Positions 25,349 to 33,532 of a stretch of 43,907 nucleotides of DNA are shown one piece after another. The translations under genes and the position numbers were made by a program. Source of the DNA: a bacterium (lineage in GTDB: Bacteria > Patescibacteriota > Dojkabacteria > B142 > OLB20); assembly GCA_029567095.1 (NCBI GenBank), contig JAKQLP010000077.1, forward strand, positions 1 to 43,907, given 5' to 3'. Positions within the stretch are counted from its first letter, which is position 1. The number at the start of each line of letters is the position of its first letter. Under the pieces are notes generated by a model. It ran no database searches and had not been told where the DNA came from. It saw only the letters and a list, made by a program, of their open reading frames with translations.

Positions 25349-25960
25349 TTAATATGCTTCATAAATACCTGTATAATCGAGCCTATGGTAATCACTGAGA
25401 TCTTTAAAATCTTTGCCAAACCAATGCTCTATCTCCCTTTTAGCCTCTGAAGCTGCGTCTGATCTATGAACAAGTGTCTTGAAAACAATTCTTCCTGATC
25501 TAACAGCAAGCCTAGGAGTATCAAACCCGTAATCGCCTCGAACTGTTCCCACATCAGCTAACACTGGATCTGTCTTACCCATTAACTTAGCTACCACATC
25601 TACAGCATGATTTCCCTCCCAAACACTTATAACGACAGGTCCTTCTGTCAAATATTGAACCAGAGAGTCATAAATCATTTGACCAATTTTCAATTTGTCA
25701 GTTGTACCCAAATCCTTTAATAATGCCTTTTCATCATTATTATAGTTTTGATAAGTTTTATCCCCCATCTTCTCAAGCCATTCTTTTGTACCGGGATAGT
25801 TTTTTCTGGCTTGTTCTTTACTAGGCCATATCATCCTACAGGCGACCATTTTCAAGCCTATTCGTTCCAACCTATGGAATATTTCTCCAATTAAGCCCCT
25901 TCTCACACCATCAGGCTTTATCATTAGAAATGTTTGTTCAATACTATCAAAGTCATGCAT
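25349..25960 (-). CDS. ndk: Nucleoside diphosphate kinase, paralogue 1
   Basis: The tandem paralogue of the downstream ndk, 203 residues, with the same inserted segment (about 55-100). It has MIKPDGVRRGLIGEI (13-27) and catalytic H165 in LVHRSD. By eye, two nucleotide-contact positions differ from the consensus: A124 where Arg is usual and T162 where Asn is usual three residues before the His. It may be a modified or regulatory subunit, or prefer other nucleotides. It lies 17 nt after the thymidylate kinase-like gene. Confidence 0.9.
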   Translation of the reverse strand: MHDFDSIEQTFLMIKPDGVRRGLIGEIFHRLERIGLKMVACRMIWPSKEQARKNYPGTKEWLEKMGDKTYQNYNNDEKALLKDLGTTDKLKIGQMIYDSLVQYLTEGPVVISVWEGNHAVDVVAKLMGKTDPVLADVGTVRGDYGFDTPRLAVRSGRIVFKTLVHRSDAASEAKREIEHWFGKDFKDLSDYHRLDYTGIYEAY

Positions 25961-25977
25961 TTTTGAAATAATAAAGA

Positions 25978-26613
25978 TTAAATTACTATTAAACCACTTT
26001 CATTGAGTTCCTTTATAATTTCTTTCTTAACCTCCTCAATGCTACCCCGCCCATTAACAACTATCCACTGCCCAAAGACATTACCTTTAATTAATTTTTG
26101 AAACCCCTCTCTAATTTTATACTGCTTTTTAATGTCCTTCTCATTAATGTCTAATCCCTTATCATGTCCAGTTTCCTTGGATTTTCTGGAAAGAGCTATT
26201 TCAGGTTCGACATCAATAAAGATATTCAGATCTGGAATTGGAATATGAAAATCCGAGGCAAACTTCAAAGCTTTTTCTAAAGACAGGAACTCATCAACTA
26301 AACAGTTATATACTAAATTAGTTGTATAATATCCATCACAAATGAAATGATTAGTTTTGTTCCCTTTAGCTTTTAAAATCCTAGCCTCGAACAATAGTTG
26401 ATCAAGGGCAAAACTGAGAAATAATGCGGATTTGGGGATTTGAATTTCACTTAATAAATACGGCTTGATCAAATTCTTATACTGCACTCCTTGATGATCC
26501 GGGAATTCGGTCCCATCTAACTTCCCAACACCTTTCTTTTCCATATAATCGATCAGCTCTAATCTTTGTCTGCCTTTTCCGGCACCATCGATACCTTCAA
26601 TTACAATAAACAT
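25978..26613 (-). CDS. tmk: Thymidylate kinase-like protein
   Basis: The N-terminus IVIEGIDGAGKG (3-14) and the pattern ALFLSFALDQLLFEARI match the dTMP kinase family, which converts dTMP to dTDP. The P-loop ends GKG (K13, G14) instead of GKS/T, and the DRY motif reads DGYYT. Both are unusual and could alter catalysis or specificity. Length 211. It is followed by two ndk genes, which would complete dTTP formation. A related deoxynucleotide kinase is the alternative. Confidence 0.75.
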   Translation of the reverse strand: MFIVIEGIDGAGKGRQRLELIDYMEKKGVGKLDGTEFPDHQGVQYKNLIKPYLLSEIQIPKSALFLSFALDQLLFEARILKAKGNKTNHFICDGYYTTNLVYNCLVDEFLSLEKALKFASDFHIPIPDLNIFIDVEPEIALSRKSKETGHDKGLDINEKDIKKQYKIREGFQKLIKGNVFGQWIVVNGRGSIEEVKKEIIKELNESGLIVI

Positions 26614-26643
26614 GGCTTTTGGAAATTAATTGAGAGTATTTTA

Positions 26644-27531
26644 TCATAAATAATTCAGAGATTGATCAGATAACAGTAATTTCTTTAAAAAGATCAAATA
26701 TGAACAGTATTGCTCACATCCATCACTTGAAACCAATTCCATTGTGATCCCATCGCTTATTAACACTTGAGTACCATCAATATCAGTTCTTTCTACAGCT
26801 ATCTTATTCATATTAAAGATATCCAAAACCTCCTTATGCGGATGCCCATAAGTGTTATTCCTACCTGCAGAAATTATAGCCACTTCGGGCTTTATTGTAT
26901 CCACGAAATATTTTGAAGTACTATTCCTACTTCCGTGATGACTTACTTTTAATACATCGATATCCCCTATTGCTGAGGCTATTAAATCCTCCTCGGGGCT
27001 GGGCAGATCACCCCCAAAAAAGAAACTTAAACTTTGATAATCAACCCTAAAAGCTAGACTAGCCTCGTTTGATTCTCTACTATCAACAACCGGATTCTCA
27101 AAAAAACTGATCATAACACAACAGCCGACTTTGATATCTCCTTGAACCCTATTATATGGCTGAAGGTAATTTTCCCAATCATCCTTATAATCTGGATCCC
27201 CTTCATTATATATGACTCCATTAACTCTGTATGACTGTAAAATTAAAGGCAGAGCTCCGATGTGATCATTATCAAAATGGGAGATGATCAGAAGATCTAT
27301 AGTATTTTCCCCAAAAGGGAAATATCGGGACAATTCTTCATAGGCGGCCCTACCAGGACCGGTGTCAATCAAAACATATCTACCCTCAGGAGTCCGTAAC
27401 AAGGTCGCTTCACCCTGCCCTACATCAAGAAAATAAGCATAAAAAGATCTATCCCTGTACCCAAATATTAGATCAAAGATCAATAATATTATTAATACAA
27501 CAAATAAATACCTATATTTTGCTGCTTTCAT
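26644..27531 (-). CDS. ComEC-type metallo-beta-lactamase hydrolase (stand-alone)
   Basis: This equals the C-terminal domain of ComEC/Rec2 as a separate protein. One membrane helix (about 7-24) is followed by FLDVGQGEATLL (34-45), the metal motif SHFDNDH (84-90), GGD (173-175), SHHGS (197-201) and NTYGHP. All ligand motifs are intact. In fused ComEC this domain is thought to degrade the non-imported strand. It is encoded 19 nt after the ComEC channel gene in a different frame, with its own start. Length 295. Confidence 0.9.
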   Translation of the reverse strand: MKAAKYRYLFVVLIILLIFDLIFGYRDRSFYAYFLDVGQGEATLLRTPEGRYVLIDTGPGRAAYEELSRYFPFGENTIDLLIISHFDNDHIGALPLILQSYRVNGVIYNEGDPDYKDDWENYLQPYNRVQGDIKVGCCVMISFFENPVVDSRESNEASLAFRVDYQSLSFFFGGDLPSPEEDLIASAIGDIDVLKVSHHGSRNSTSKYFVDTIKPEVAIISAGRNNTYGHPHKEVLDIFNMNKIAVERTDIDGTQVLISDGITMELVSSDGCEQYCSYLIFLKKLLLSDQSLNYL

Positions 27532-27550
27532 ATCTTGAGATGTTAGGTTC

Positions 27551-28690
27551 TCATATTATATTAGCAATACCAACTATAAAGAAAATCATATCCAATTGCA
27601 GGTCAGTAATTAAATTGAACAATCCCGCACTCGGGATCAAAAATAACGAGGAGATAATTGCAAGTAATCCAGAAGTAATTACTAAAGGTATCAAGGGTGC
27701 AATAAGAATATTGGCTATTAGCGAACCTAATGTAGGAGCGTTACCAAATCTAATTATGATTGGTAACACAAAAACATTGCATAACAAATTAGCTATTAAT
27801 CCTTCAATGAGCCAATTAGGTTTAAATATTTTTTTGATATAGCCTGCGCAAATCATACCTGCTGATGCTAAAAACGATAGCTGTAAACTAATTTCATTTG
27901 CATTATGTGGATTTAATATGAGAAGGACCATTAAAGCCAATCCCCATATCTGAAACTTCTGTACTCTTCTTTGGATCAATTTGGTGAAAATACTAATAAA
28001 GGTCATAATAAACGCCCTCTGACAAGGTATATTATCAATACCAACAATTAAACAATAAAAGACCATAATAAACATACTAATAAGATATGTCTTCTTTCTG
28101 CCAAATAGCACTGAAAGTCGCATAATAGATCCATGAAGGAATTCAATATTAAAACCCGAAACCACTAAAATATGCATTGTTAAAGTGTTTTTAAATCGTT
28201 CTATGACCTTAGGGCTATAATCATAATCAGCCCCAATTAATAATCCTGAAAACAGAGCCGCATTTTGCCCATGCCAGTTTTTATGTATTGTTTTTAATAG
28301 ATCAGACCTGAAGCGACTTATCTCATATAGAATACCTTCACCTTTCTTATGTTCAATTATTAATGGATCAGTGACAAAGCCCACTCTAGTTATTGAGTTT
28401 AATTTTACTCGCCCTTCAATAATTAGTTTGTCATCTACATGAATCTCTTTATCAAGCTTGGTAATAACCTTAATCTTTTGATTAAAGCCAGTGTTATTAA
28501 GTTGTACATAGAACTCCTGCCCTACCCCCTTATATTGAGGGTAAGAAATTACGCGAACCTCTCTTGGAGATCTATCTTCGTTAATTAAGAAATTCATAGG
28601 ATAATCCTGCTTTGCTATTTGAAGGCTCCCAAACAGAATTACTGATAGGATGAATAGAGAATGCTCTTTGATAATCCCGCTGAGATGCAT
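27551..28690 (-). CDS. comEC: ComEC/Rec2 DNA-uptake channel (membrane part)
   Basis: The inner-membrane channel for single-stranded DNA uptake. An N-terminal beta-rich DUF4131-like part (about 35-125) is followed by the competence domain with the signature LFSGLLIGADYDYSPKVIERF and HILVVSGFNIEFL, then several membrane helices. At 379 residues it lacks the C-terminal hydrolase, which is the next gene. Its ATG overlaps the comEA stop (TAATG). It ends at TGA. Confidence 0.93.
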   Translation of the reverse strand: MHLSGIIKEHSLFILSVILFGSLQIAKQDYPMNFLINEDRSPREVRVISYPQYKGVGQEFYVQLNNTGFNQKIKVITKLDKEIHVDDKLIIEGRVKLNSITRVGFVTDPLIIEHKKGEGILYEISRFRSDLLKTIHKNWHGQNAALFSGLLIGADYDYSPKVIERFKNTLTMHILVVSGFNIEFLHGSIMRLSVLFGRKKTYLISMFIMVFYCLIVGIDNIPCQRAFIMTFISIFTKLIQRRVQKFQIWGLALMVLLILNPHNANEISLQLSFLASAGMICAGYIKKIFKPNWLIEGLIANLLCNVFVLPIIIRFGNAPTLGSLIANILIAPLIPLVITSGLLAIISSLFLIPSAGLFNLITDLQLDMIFFIVGIANII

Positions 28691-29247
28691 TAGATAGTGC
28701 TACTATCTTTAAGAATTTGAATTATATCGCTTCTTATTTCAGTTCGTTGTTTTAAATCTTCCCAATCTAGAAAAGGCCTATGAGCTATGATCTTATCTGC
28801 TGTAGCCTCACCAATGCCTTTTATGGAAATAAGGGCATCTCTTGTTGCATAATTCAAGTTAATTAAGCCTAATTTAGCGTTCTCGTTATTAGAATCCATG
28901 AATGGGATATATACTTTCATTTCAGAGGAAACCTTTTTGGAAAGTGTAATGTTCTTTTCCGCAAAAACATGATCGGCATTATCAGTGAAGCCCCCGGCTA
29001 AATTAACAAGATCAATAACCAGAATATTATCAGTAACTTCATACACACCTGGATATTTAACACCTCCCCAAATTTCAACAAAAATTATAGGAGTAATTGA
29101 ATTCAAATCCTTAACTAAAGGCGCAATAATCGTCTCCGTATGCTCCTCTTTCTGAGCTACTGAGTAATATACCCGAATAGATATTAATGCAATTAGTAAT
29201 ACAACTGTAATAATGATGGATTTGTGCTGTTCAATAAAGGAAGCCAT
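28690..29247 (-). CDS. comEA: Competence protein ComEA
   Basis: A membrane-anchored DNA receptor for transformation. An N-terminal helix (about 10-29) is followed by an SLBB-type domain (53-116, VEIWGGVKYPGVYEV) and a helix-hairpin-helix DNA-binding domain (129-185) with LNYATRDALISIKGIGEATA. Length 185. It is coupled to comEC by a 1-nt stop-start overlap. Confidence 0.94.
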   Translation of the reverse strand: MASFIEQHKSIIITVVLLIALISIRVYYSVAQKEEHTETIIAPLVKDLNSITPIIFVEIWGGVKYPGVYEVTDNILVIDLVNLAGGFTDNADHVFAEKNITLSKKVSSEMKVYIPFMDSNNENAKLGLINLNYATRDALISIKGIGEATADKIIAHRPFLDWEDLKQRTEIRSDIIQILKDSSTI

Positions 29248-29280
29248 AAGATATATTAAAAGTAATCTCTTAATATATCC

Positions 29281-30054
29281 TTAATCGTAATATCCTATTG
29301 TAACGTTATAAAGGATCAGGAAAGAAGGCCTAGATTCACCCATAGCATCAATTACTGTAGGAGTTTTATTGATCTCATTTACTACATCAAATCCCCCAAT
29401 AACATGCCCAAACACAGTATGGCGCCCCTCCAGATTCTGAAGCCTAGGATCATTGTTTTCAGCCAAAACAATGAAAAATTGTCCTCCTCCTGTATCTGGG
29501 CCATTAGCTGCTAAACATACTGAGAACTTACCCATCTTCCTAGATTGAATATTCTCAGTACTACTATATCCCTGAGCTTTTAATATGGATTTTAAATTTT
29601 CATCATAATCCAAACTTTCCCAGTTGATTTCATGAGGGATCGTATAACCAGGGCCTCCTAATGCATCATCATTCGGATCATCATTTTTCATTGTACTGCT
29701 CCCACCTTGTAACAAGAAGCCAGGAATAAACCTATGAAATTGAACATTATAATAATAATTCTTATTGGCTAAATGGATAAAATTGGCAACAGTATTAGGA
29801 GCATTTGCCTCAAGCAGGTCTATTGTAATATTCCCTTTATTTGTTCTAAGCACAGCATAATAATCTACATTGGTATCTAATTCCTGAGCAGGTTTTTCGA
29901 TTATTGATTGCTCTTCTTGAAATAAATTAAATGGGAATGCTGAAAAAGTGTATGAGCTACTAGAAAAACCATTTTGTAGGATCCCAAAAATAAAGAAGAA
30001 TAAGAGTATAACTCCAAGAAAATACAACCAAAATTCTCTATTTTGTTTGAACAT
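29281..30054 (-). CDS. Membrane-anchored cyclophilin-type peptidyl-prolyl isomerase
   Basis: A proline isomerase placed outside the membrane by one N-terminal helix (8-26). The cyclophilin core shows FHRFIPGFLLQGG (106-118) and GGGQFFIVLAE, then LEGRHTVFGHVIGG. The insertion between the two core motifs is typical of bacterial secreted forms. It probably helps fold exported proteins. Its start overlaps the leuS stop (TAATG). Length 257. Confidence 0.92.
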   Translation of the reverse strand: MFKQNREFWLYFLGVILLFFFIFGILQNGFSSSSYTFSAFPFNLFQEEQSIIEKPAQELDTNVDYYAVLRTNKGNITIDLLEANAPNTVANFIHLANKNYYYNVQFHRFIPGFLLQGGSSTMKNDDPNDDALGGPGYTIPHEINWESLDYDENLKSILKAQGYSSTENIQSRKMGKFSVCLAANGPDTGGGQFFIVLAENNDPRLQNLEGRHTVFGHVIGGFDVVNEINKTPTVIDAMGESRPSFLILYNVTIGYYD

Positions 30055-32669
30055 TATCTCACGATTACATTTATGATCTTCCCAGGCAAATATATTACTT
30101 TATATATCTTGCCTTGATCCATATAGCTTTTAATTTTCTTATCTTTTTGGATCAAACTAAGTAAAGCCTCTTCCTGAATTTGTTTTGAAACGTGCACGAC
30201 TCCTCTTAACTTTCCATTAATTTGCACTGGTAATTTAACCGTATCCTTAACTAATTTTGTCTTATCGTAATCGGGCCAAACTTGTAAATGGACGCTGGCG
30301 TTATTACCGCAAATGCTCCAAAATTCCTCAGCCAAATAAGGCATAAAGGGAGCCAATATTAGAGCTAATTTACCTAAATATTCTTTACGGGTTGGCAATG
30401 ACAAGGACTTCATATTTTCACTATACCAATTAACAAACTCCATTATTCTTGCAACAGCTGTATTAAATTTTAACGATTCCAAATCCTCTCCAACCGATTT
30501 GATAGTCTTGTGTACAATCGCGTCATCAACTTCGGACTCAGTATCTGGGGCATCATCTTCAATATTTTTATATAAACGCCACAATTTACTAACGAATTTG
30601 AACATGCCTGACATTCCTGAGTCTCTCCAATCCCCTGAAGAGTCAAATGGACCAATAAATCTTAAATACATCCTAACTGAATCAGCACCATACCTATCAA
30701 TAAATTCATCAGGATTAACAACATTACCTTTGGATTTACTCATTTTAGCCCCATCTTTCGTTATCAAGCCATGTCCAAAGAATCTTGAGAATGGCTCCTC
30801 AAAATCTAGATAACCCAAATCAAAAAGCACCATTGTAATAAACCTGGCATAGAGTAAATGTAATACTGTGTGTTCTTTACCCCCGATATAGGAAGTAACA
30901 GGCCCCCACTTCTTCATCCTGTCTTTTAATCTATTGCCCTCTTGCTGTGTTAATCCAGGATTAAATAATGAATTCTTTGAGGAAAAGTCCCCACCAAATG
31001 GGACATTATCAAATTCAGTAAAAGGATATCTCAAAAAATACCAGCAAGAATCAACAAAAGGATCTGAAACATCGCTTTCTCTTTGTGCTTCATGTCCACA
31101 ATGAGGACAAATGGTATTAATAAAATCAGTCTGTTGAGCAAGTGGGCCTCTTCCAGATCCATCGGGCTTTATCTTATCTAATTCAGAAATTTCTGGTAAC
31201 CTCACTGGAAGCTCATCATCCGGATACCATCCCTTCATCTGCTCAATGAGTAATTTCAAATCTACTTTAGAAATATTTTTAGAAGAATCAGGACTTGTAT
31301 TAAACCAGCTTAAACCTTTATCAGCACATTGCTGACAATAGATCATGGGTATAGGAGGACCCCAATACCTTTGGCGACTGACACACCAATCTCTTAGATT
31401 ATAGTTAATTACTTTATTTCCCCAGCCCTTGGCTTCAATATAATCCATTATCTTAATGGTTGCCTCATGAATATCTAAGCCATTTAAAAATTCAGAATTC
31501 ACCATTTTCCCCTCATCTTCCTGAACTTGCTCTATAGTCTCAATTGGAGATATATCCCCTTCTCGACTTACAACTCTTAGCACTTCTAAATTAAACTCTT
31601 TTGCGAATTCAAAGTCTCTCTTATCATGCCCAGGTACACCTACTACAGCTCCTGTTCCAAAATGACCTAGTACGAAATCTGAAATATAGATCGGTAATTC
31701 TTTACTATTTAGATTATTAATAGCAACAAATCCAGTGTCGACCCCAGTCTTTTTCCTTCCTTCAGCGATCCTTTCAATATCGGATTTACCTCTGACATCT
31801 TGGACATATTTTTCGATCTTACTAAAAATAGCAGGATTAACAGGAATTTTACCTTCAATTATTGATCTAACAAGTGGGTGTTCAGGTGCTATAACAATGA
31901 AGGTTGCTCCAAAATTCGTATCCGGTCTAGTAGTAAAGCATGTTACCTCAAGCCCAGTCCCTTTGATTTTATAACGGATATTAATACCTTCTTTCTTTCC
32001 TATCCAATTCTTCTGCCCTAACTTAACGTCATCGACCCAATCAATTTTCTTAAGATTCTTATCCAATCTGTCGGCATAATTGGTAATCTTAAAAAACCAT
32101 TGCTTTAAAGCCTTAGTCTCCACAACACTTGAGCACCTCTCACATTTATCATCAATAACCTGCTCATCAGATAATACAGTCTTACAGCTAGGACAATACT
32201 TAACATTAGCCTGTTTCCTATACGCTAGCCCTGCTTTAAAGAACTGGATGAATAACCACTGGGTCCATTTATAATAATCTGGTTCATTAGTCTCAACAGT
32301 TCTATCCCAATCATACATATTACCCATCATATGCAACTGTTCAAAGAAATGCCGATGTGTCCTTTCTGAGACGGTTTTAATATGTTCGCCTATCTTTAAT
32401 GCATAGTTCTCACTATGAATACCAAAAGCATCCAATCCAATAGGTTCAAATACATCATATCCTTTCATTCTCATAAATCTGCCATAGGTATCGACACCGG
32501 TAAAAGTATACATTCCACCTATATGTAGGCCTTCTGCGGAAGGATAAGGAAACATCATAAGGTTATAGAAAGGCTTTTCAGCTTTATCAAGATCTAGTTT
32601 GTAAATTTGATTTTCTTGCCAATATTTCCTCCATTTTGACTCTACGGCCTTTGGATCATACTTTTCCAT
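30054..32669 (-). CDS. leuS: Leucyl-tRNA synthetase
   Basis: A class I synthetase of 871 residues. The HIGH motif variant is HIGG (49-52) after PYPSAEGL, and KMSKS begins at K642. A zinc knuckle (CPSC ... CERC, about 160-181) and a full CP1 editing domain with the TTRPDT-type motif (FTTRPDTNFGAT) are present. It is first in the operon leading to competence and nucleotide genes. No SD is seen. Confidence 0.97.
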   Translation of the reverse strand: MEKYDPKAVESKWRKYWQENQIYKLDLDKAEKPFYNLMMFPYPSAEGLHIGGMYTFTGVDTYGRFMRMKGYDVFEPIGLDAFGIHSENYALKIGEHIKTVSERTHRHFFEQLHMMGNMYDWDRTVETNEPDYYKWTQWLFIQFFKAGLAYRKQANVKYCPSCKTVLSDEQVIDDKCERCSSVVETKALKQWFFKITNYADRLDKNLKKIDWVDDVKLGQKNWIGKKEGINIRYKIKGTGLEVTCFTTRPDTNFGATFIVIAPEHPLVRSIIEGKIPVNPAIFSKIEKYVQDVRGKSDIERIAEGRKKTGVDTGFVAINNLNSKELPIYISDFVLGHFGTGAVVGVPGHDKRDFEFAKEFNLEVLRVVSREGDISPIETIEQVQEDEGKMVNSEFLNGLDIHEATIKIMDYIEAKGWGNKVINYNLRDWCVSRQRYWGPPIPMIYCQQCADKGLSWFNTSPDSSKNISKVDLKLLIEQMKGWYPDDELPVRLPEISELDKIKPDGSGRGPLAQQTDFINTICPHCGHEAQRESDVSDPFVDSCWYFLRYPFTEFDNVPFGGDFSSKNSLFNPGLTQQEGNRLKDRMKKWGPVTSYIGGKEHTVLHLLYARFITMVLFDLGYLDFEEPFSRFFGHGLITKDGAKMSKSKGNVVNPDEFIDRYGADSVRMYLRFIGPFDSSGDWRDSGMSGMFKFVSKLWRLYKNIEDDAPDTESEVDDAIVHKTIKSVGEDLESLKFNTAVARIMEFVNWYSENMKSLSLPTRKEYLGKLALILAPFMPYLAEEFWSICGNNASVHLQVWPDYDKTKLVKDTVKLPVQINGKLRGVVHVSKQIQEEALLSLIQKDKKIKSYMDQGKIYKVIYLPGKIINVIVR

Positions 32670-32693
32670 GGGATGAACACTAATAATGCTGTA

Positions 32694-32699
32694 ATTATA
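32694..32699 (-). promoter_or_regulatory. Possible leuS promoter (-10)
   Basis: TATAAT on the minus strand 25 nt before the leuS ATG. The -35 is weak. The rest of the 32700-32830 gap has a short GC-richer island (about 32738-32770) and a 9-bp AT-rich hairpin, AAATGTAAA/TTTACATTT (32801-32823), of unknown role. Confidence 0.4.
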
Positions 32700-32833
32700 A
32701 TACTTTTGAATTTTTTCTACTATATATTAACAAGTTACGCACAAGCGGCAGGGCTGTGTGACGCAAAAATTGTTCCACGAAATATTTGTTTAGATCTATA
32801 AAATGTAAAGAAATTTTACATTTCGTAAAATAT

Positions 32834-32860
32834 AAAAAATGACCTCATAAAAAGGTCATT
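32834..32860 (-). terminator. Intrinsic terminator after tRNA-Ala
   Basis: The perfect 8-bp stem AATGACCT/AGGTCATT (32838-32845 with 32853-32860) is followed on the minus strand by a T-run. It lies 5 nt after the CCA end of tRNA-Ala. Confidence 0.85.
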
Positions 32861-32864
32861 AATT

Positions 32865-32941
32865 TGGTGGAGCTGAGGGGAATCGAACCCCTAACCTTTG
32901 CTATGCCATAGCAACGCTCTAACCAATTGAGCTACAGCCCC
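32865..32941 (-). tRNA. tRNA-Ala (GGC)
   Basis: Minus strand. Acceptor GGGGCTG/CAGCTCC contains the G3-U70 wobble, the alanine identity element. The anticodon stem TTGCT/AGCAA encloses loop ATGGCAT (anticodon GGC). Discriminator A is followed by an encoded CCA (32867-32865). Confidence 0.95.
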
Positions 32942-32998
32942 AAACATGCAGAAATTATAAATCAAACTTAGGAAATAATAAAGCCCTTTCGTTGGAAA

Positions 32999-33532
32999 CT
33001 AAAATTCATGCCAAAACTTTGCTGCTTCTTGCAGTATTCTCAACTCTCTCTGCTTAATAAAATGCGATTCATAATCTGGAAAAGGATAATTCTTTACAAC
33101 ATCCAGAGCCTCATCTTTTGGAAGCCAGATCACAGAGGCTCCCTCAGACTGCTCCTCCTCAGTAAAATCAGCTACACCCTTTTCACCTTTCAACTTGACC
33201 AAATAAGCATAAGTCATTTGAAATAAGCCATGATCATCACCTTCATAATATCTGCTCTCTAAGGTAATACCTAATTCCTTGAACTCTCCGAACCCTACTC
33301 CCACCTCTTCTTTAACCTCTCTGATTAAAGCTTGCATTATTGTCTCCCCCCTATCTACCCCACCCCCAGGAAGTTTATATATACCACGCTTTTTAAGGTG
33401 CATTAAACCAACCATACCCTCATGATCGAGAATAACGGCTCGCGCGGCTTTCCGGAATAAAAAGTGCCTGGAAGTTAGATCAAAATCCTTACCCCCTACC
33501 GACCTATCATTCTGCTCTAATAATACCTCCAT
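32999..33532 (-). CDS. NUDIX hydrolase
   Basis: A 177-residue NUDIX protein with a perfect box, G57-x5-E63-x7-R71-EVKEEVGV, that binds Mg2+ for pyrophosphate hydrolysis. Family members act on nucleotides, sugar nucleotides or coenzymes; the substrate cannot be read from sequence. The context is envelope-related: its ATG overlaps the stop of the LysM/M23 peptidase gene (TAATG). Confidence 0.9.
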   Translation of the reverse strand: MEVLLEQNDRSVGGKDFDLTSRHFLFRKAARAVILDHEGMVGLMHLKKRGIYKLPGGGVDRGETIMQALIREVKEEVGVGFGEFKELGITLESRYYEGDDHGLFQMTYAYLVKLKGEKGVADFTEEEQSEGASVIWLPKDEALDVVKNYPFPDYESHFIKQRELRILQEAAKFWHEF

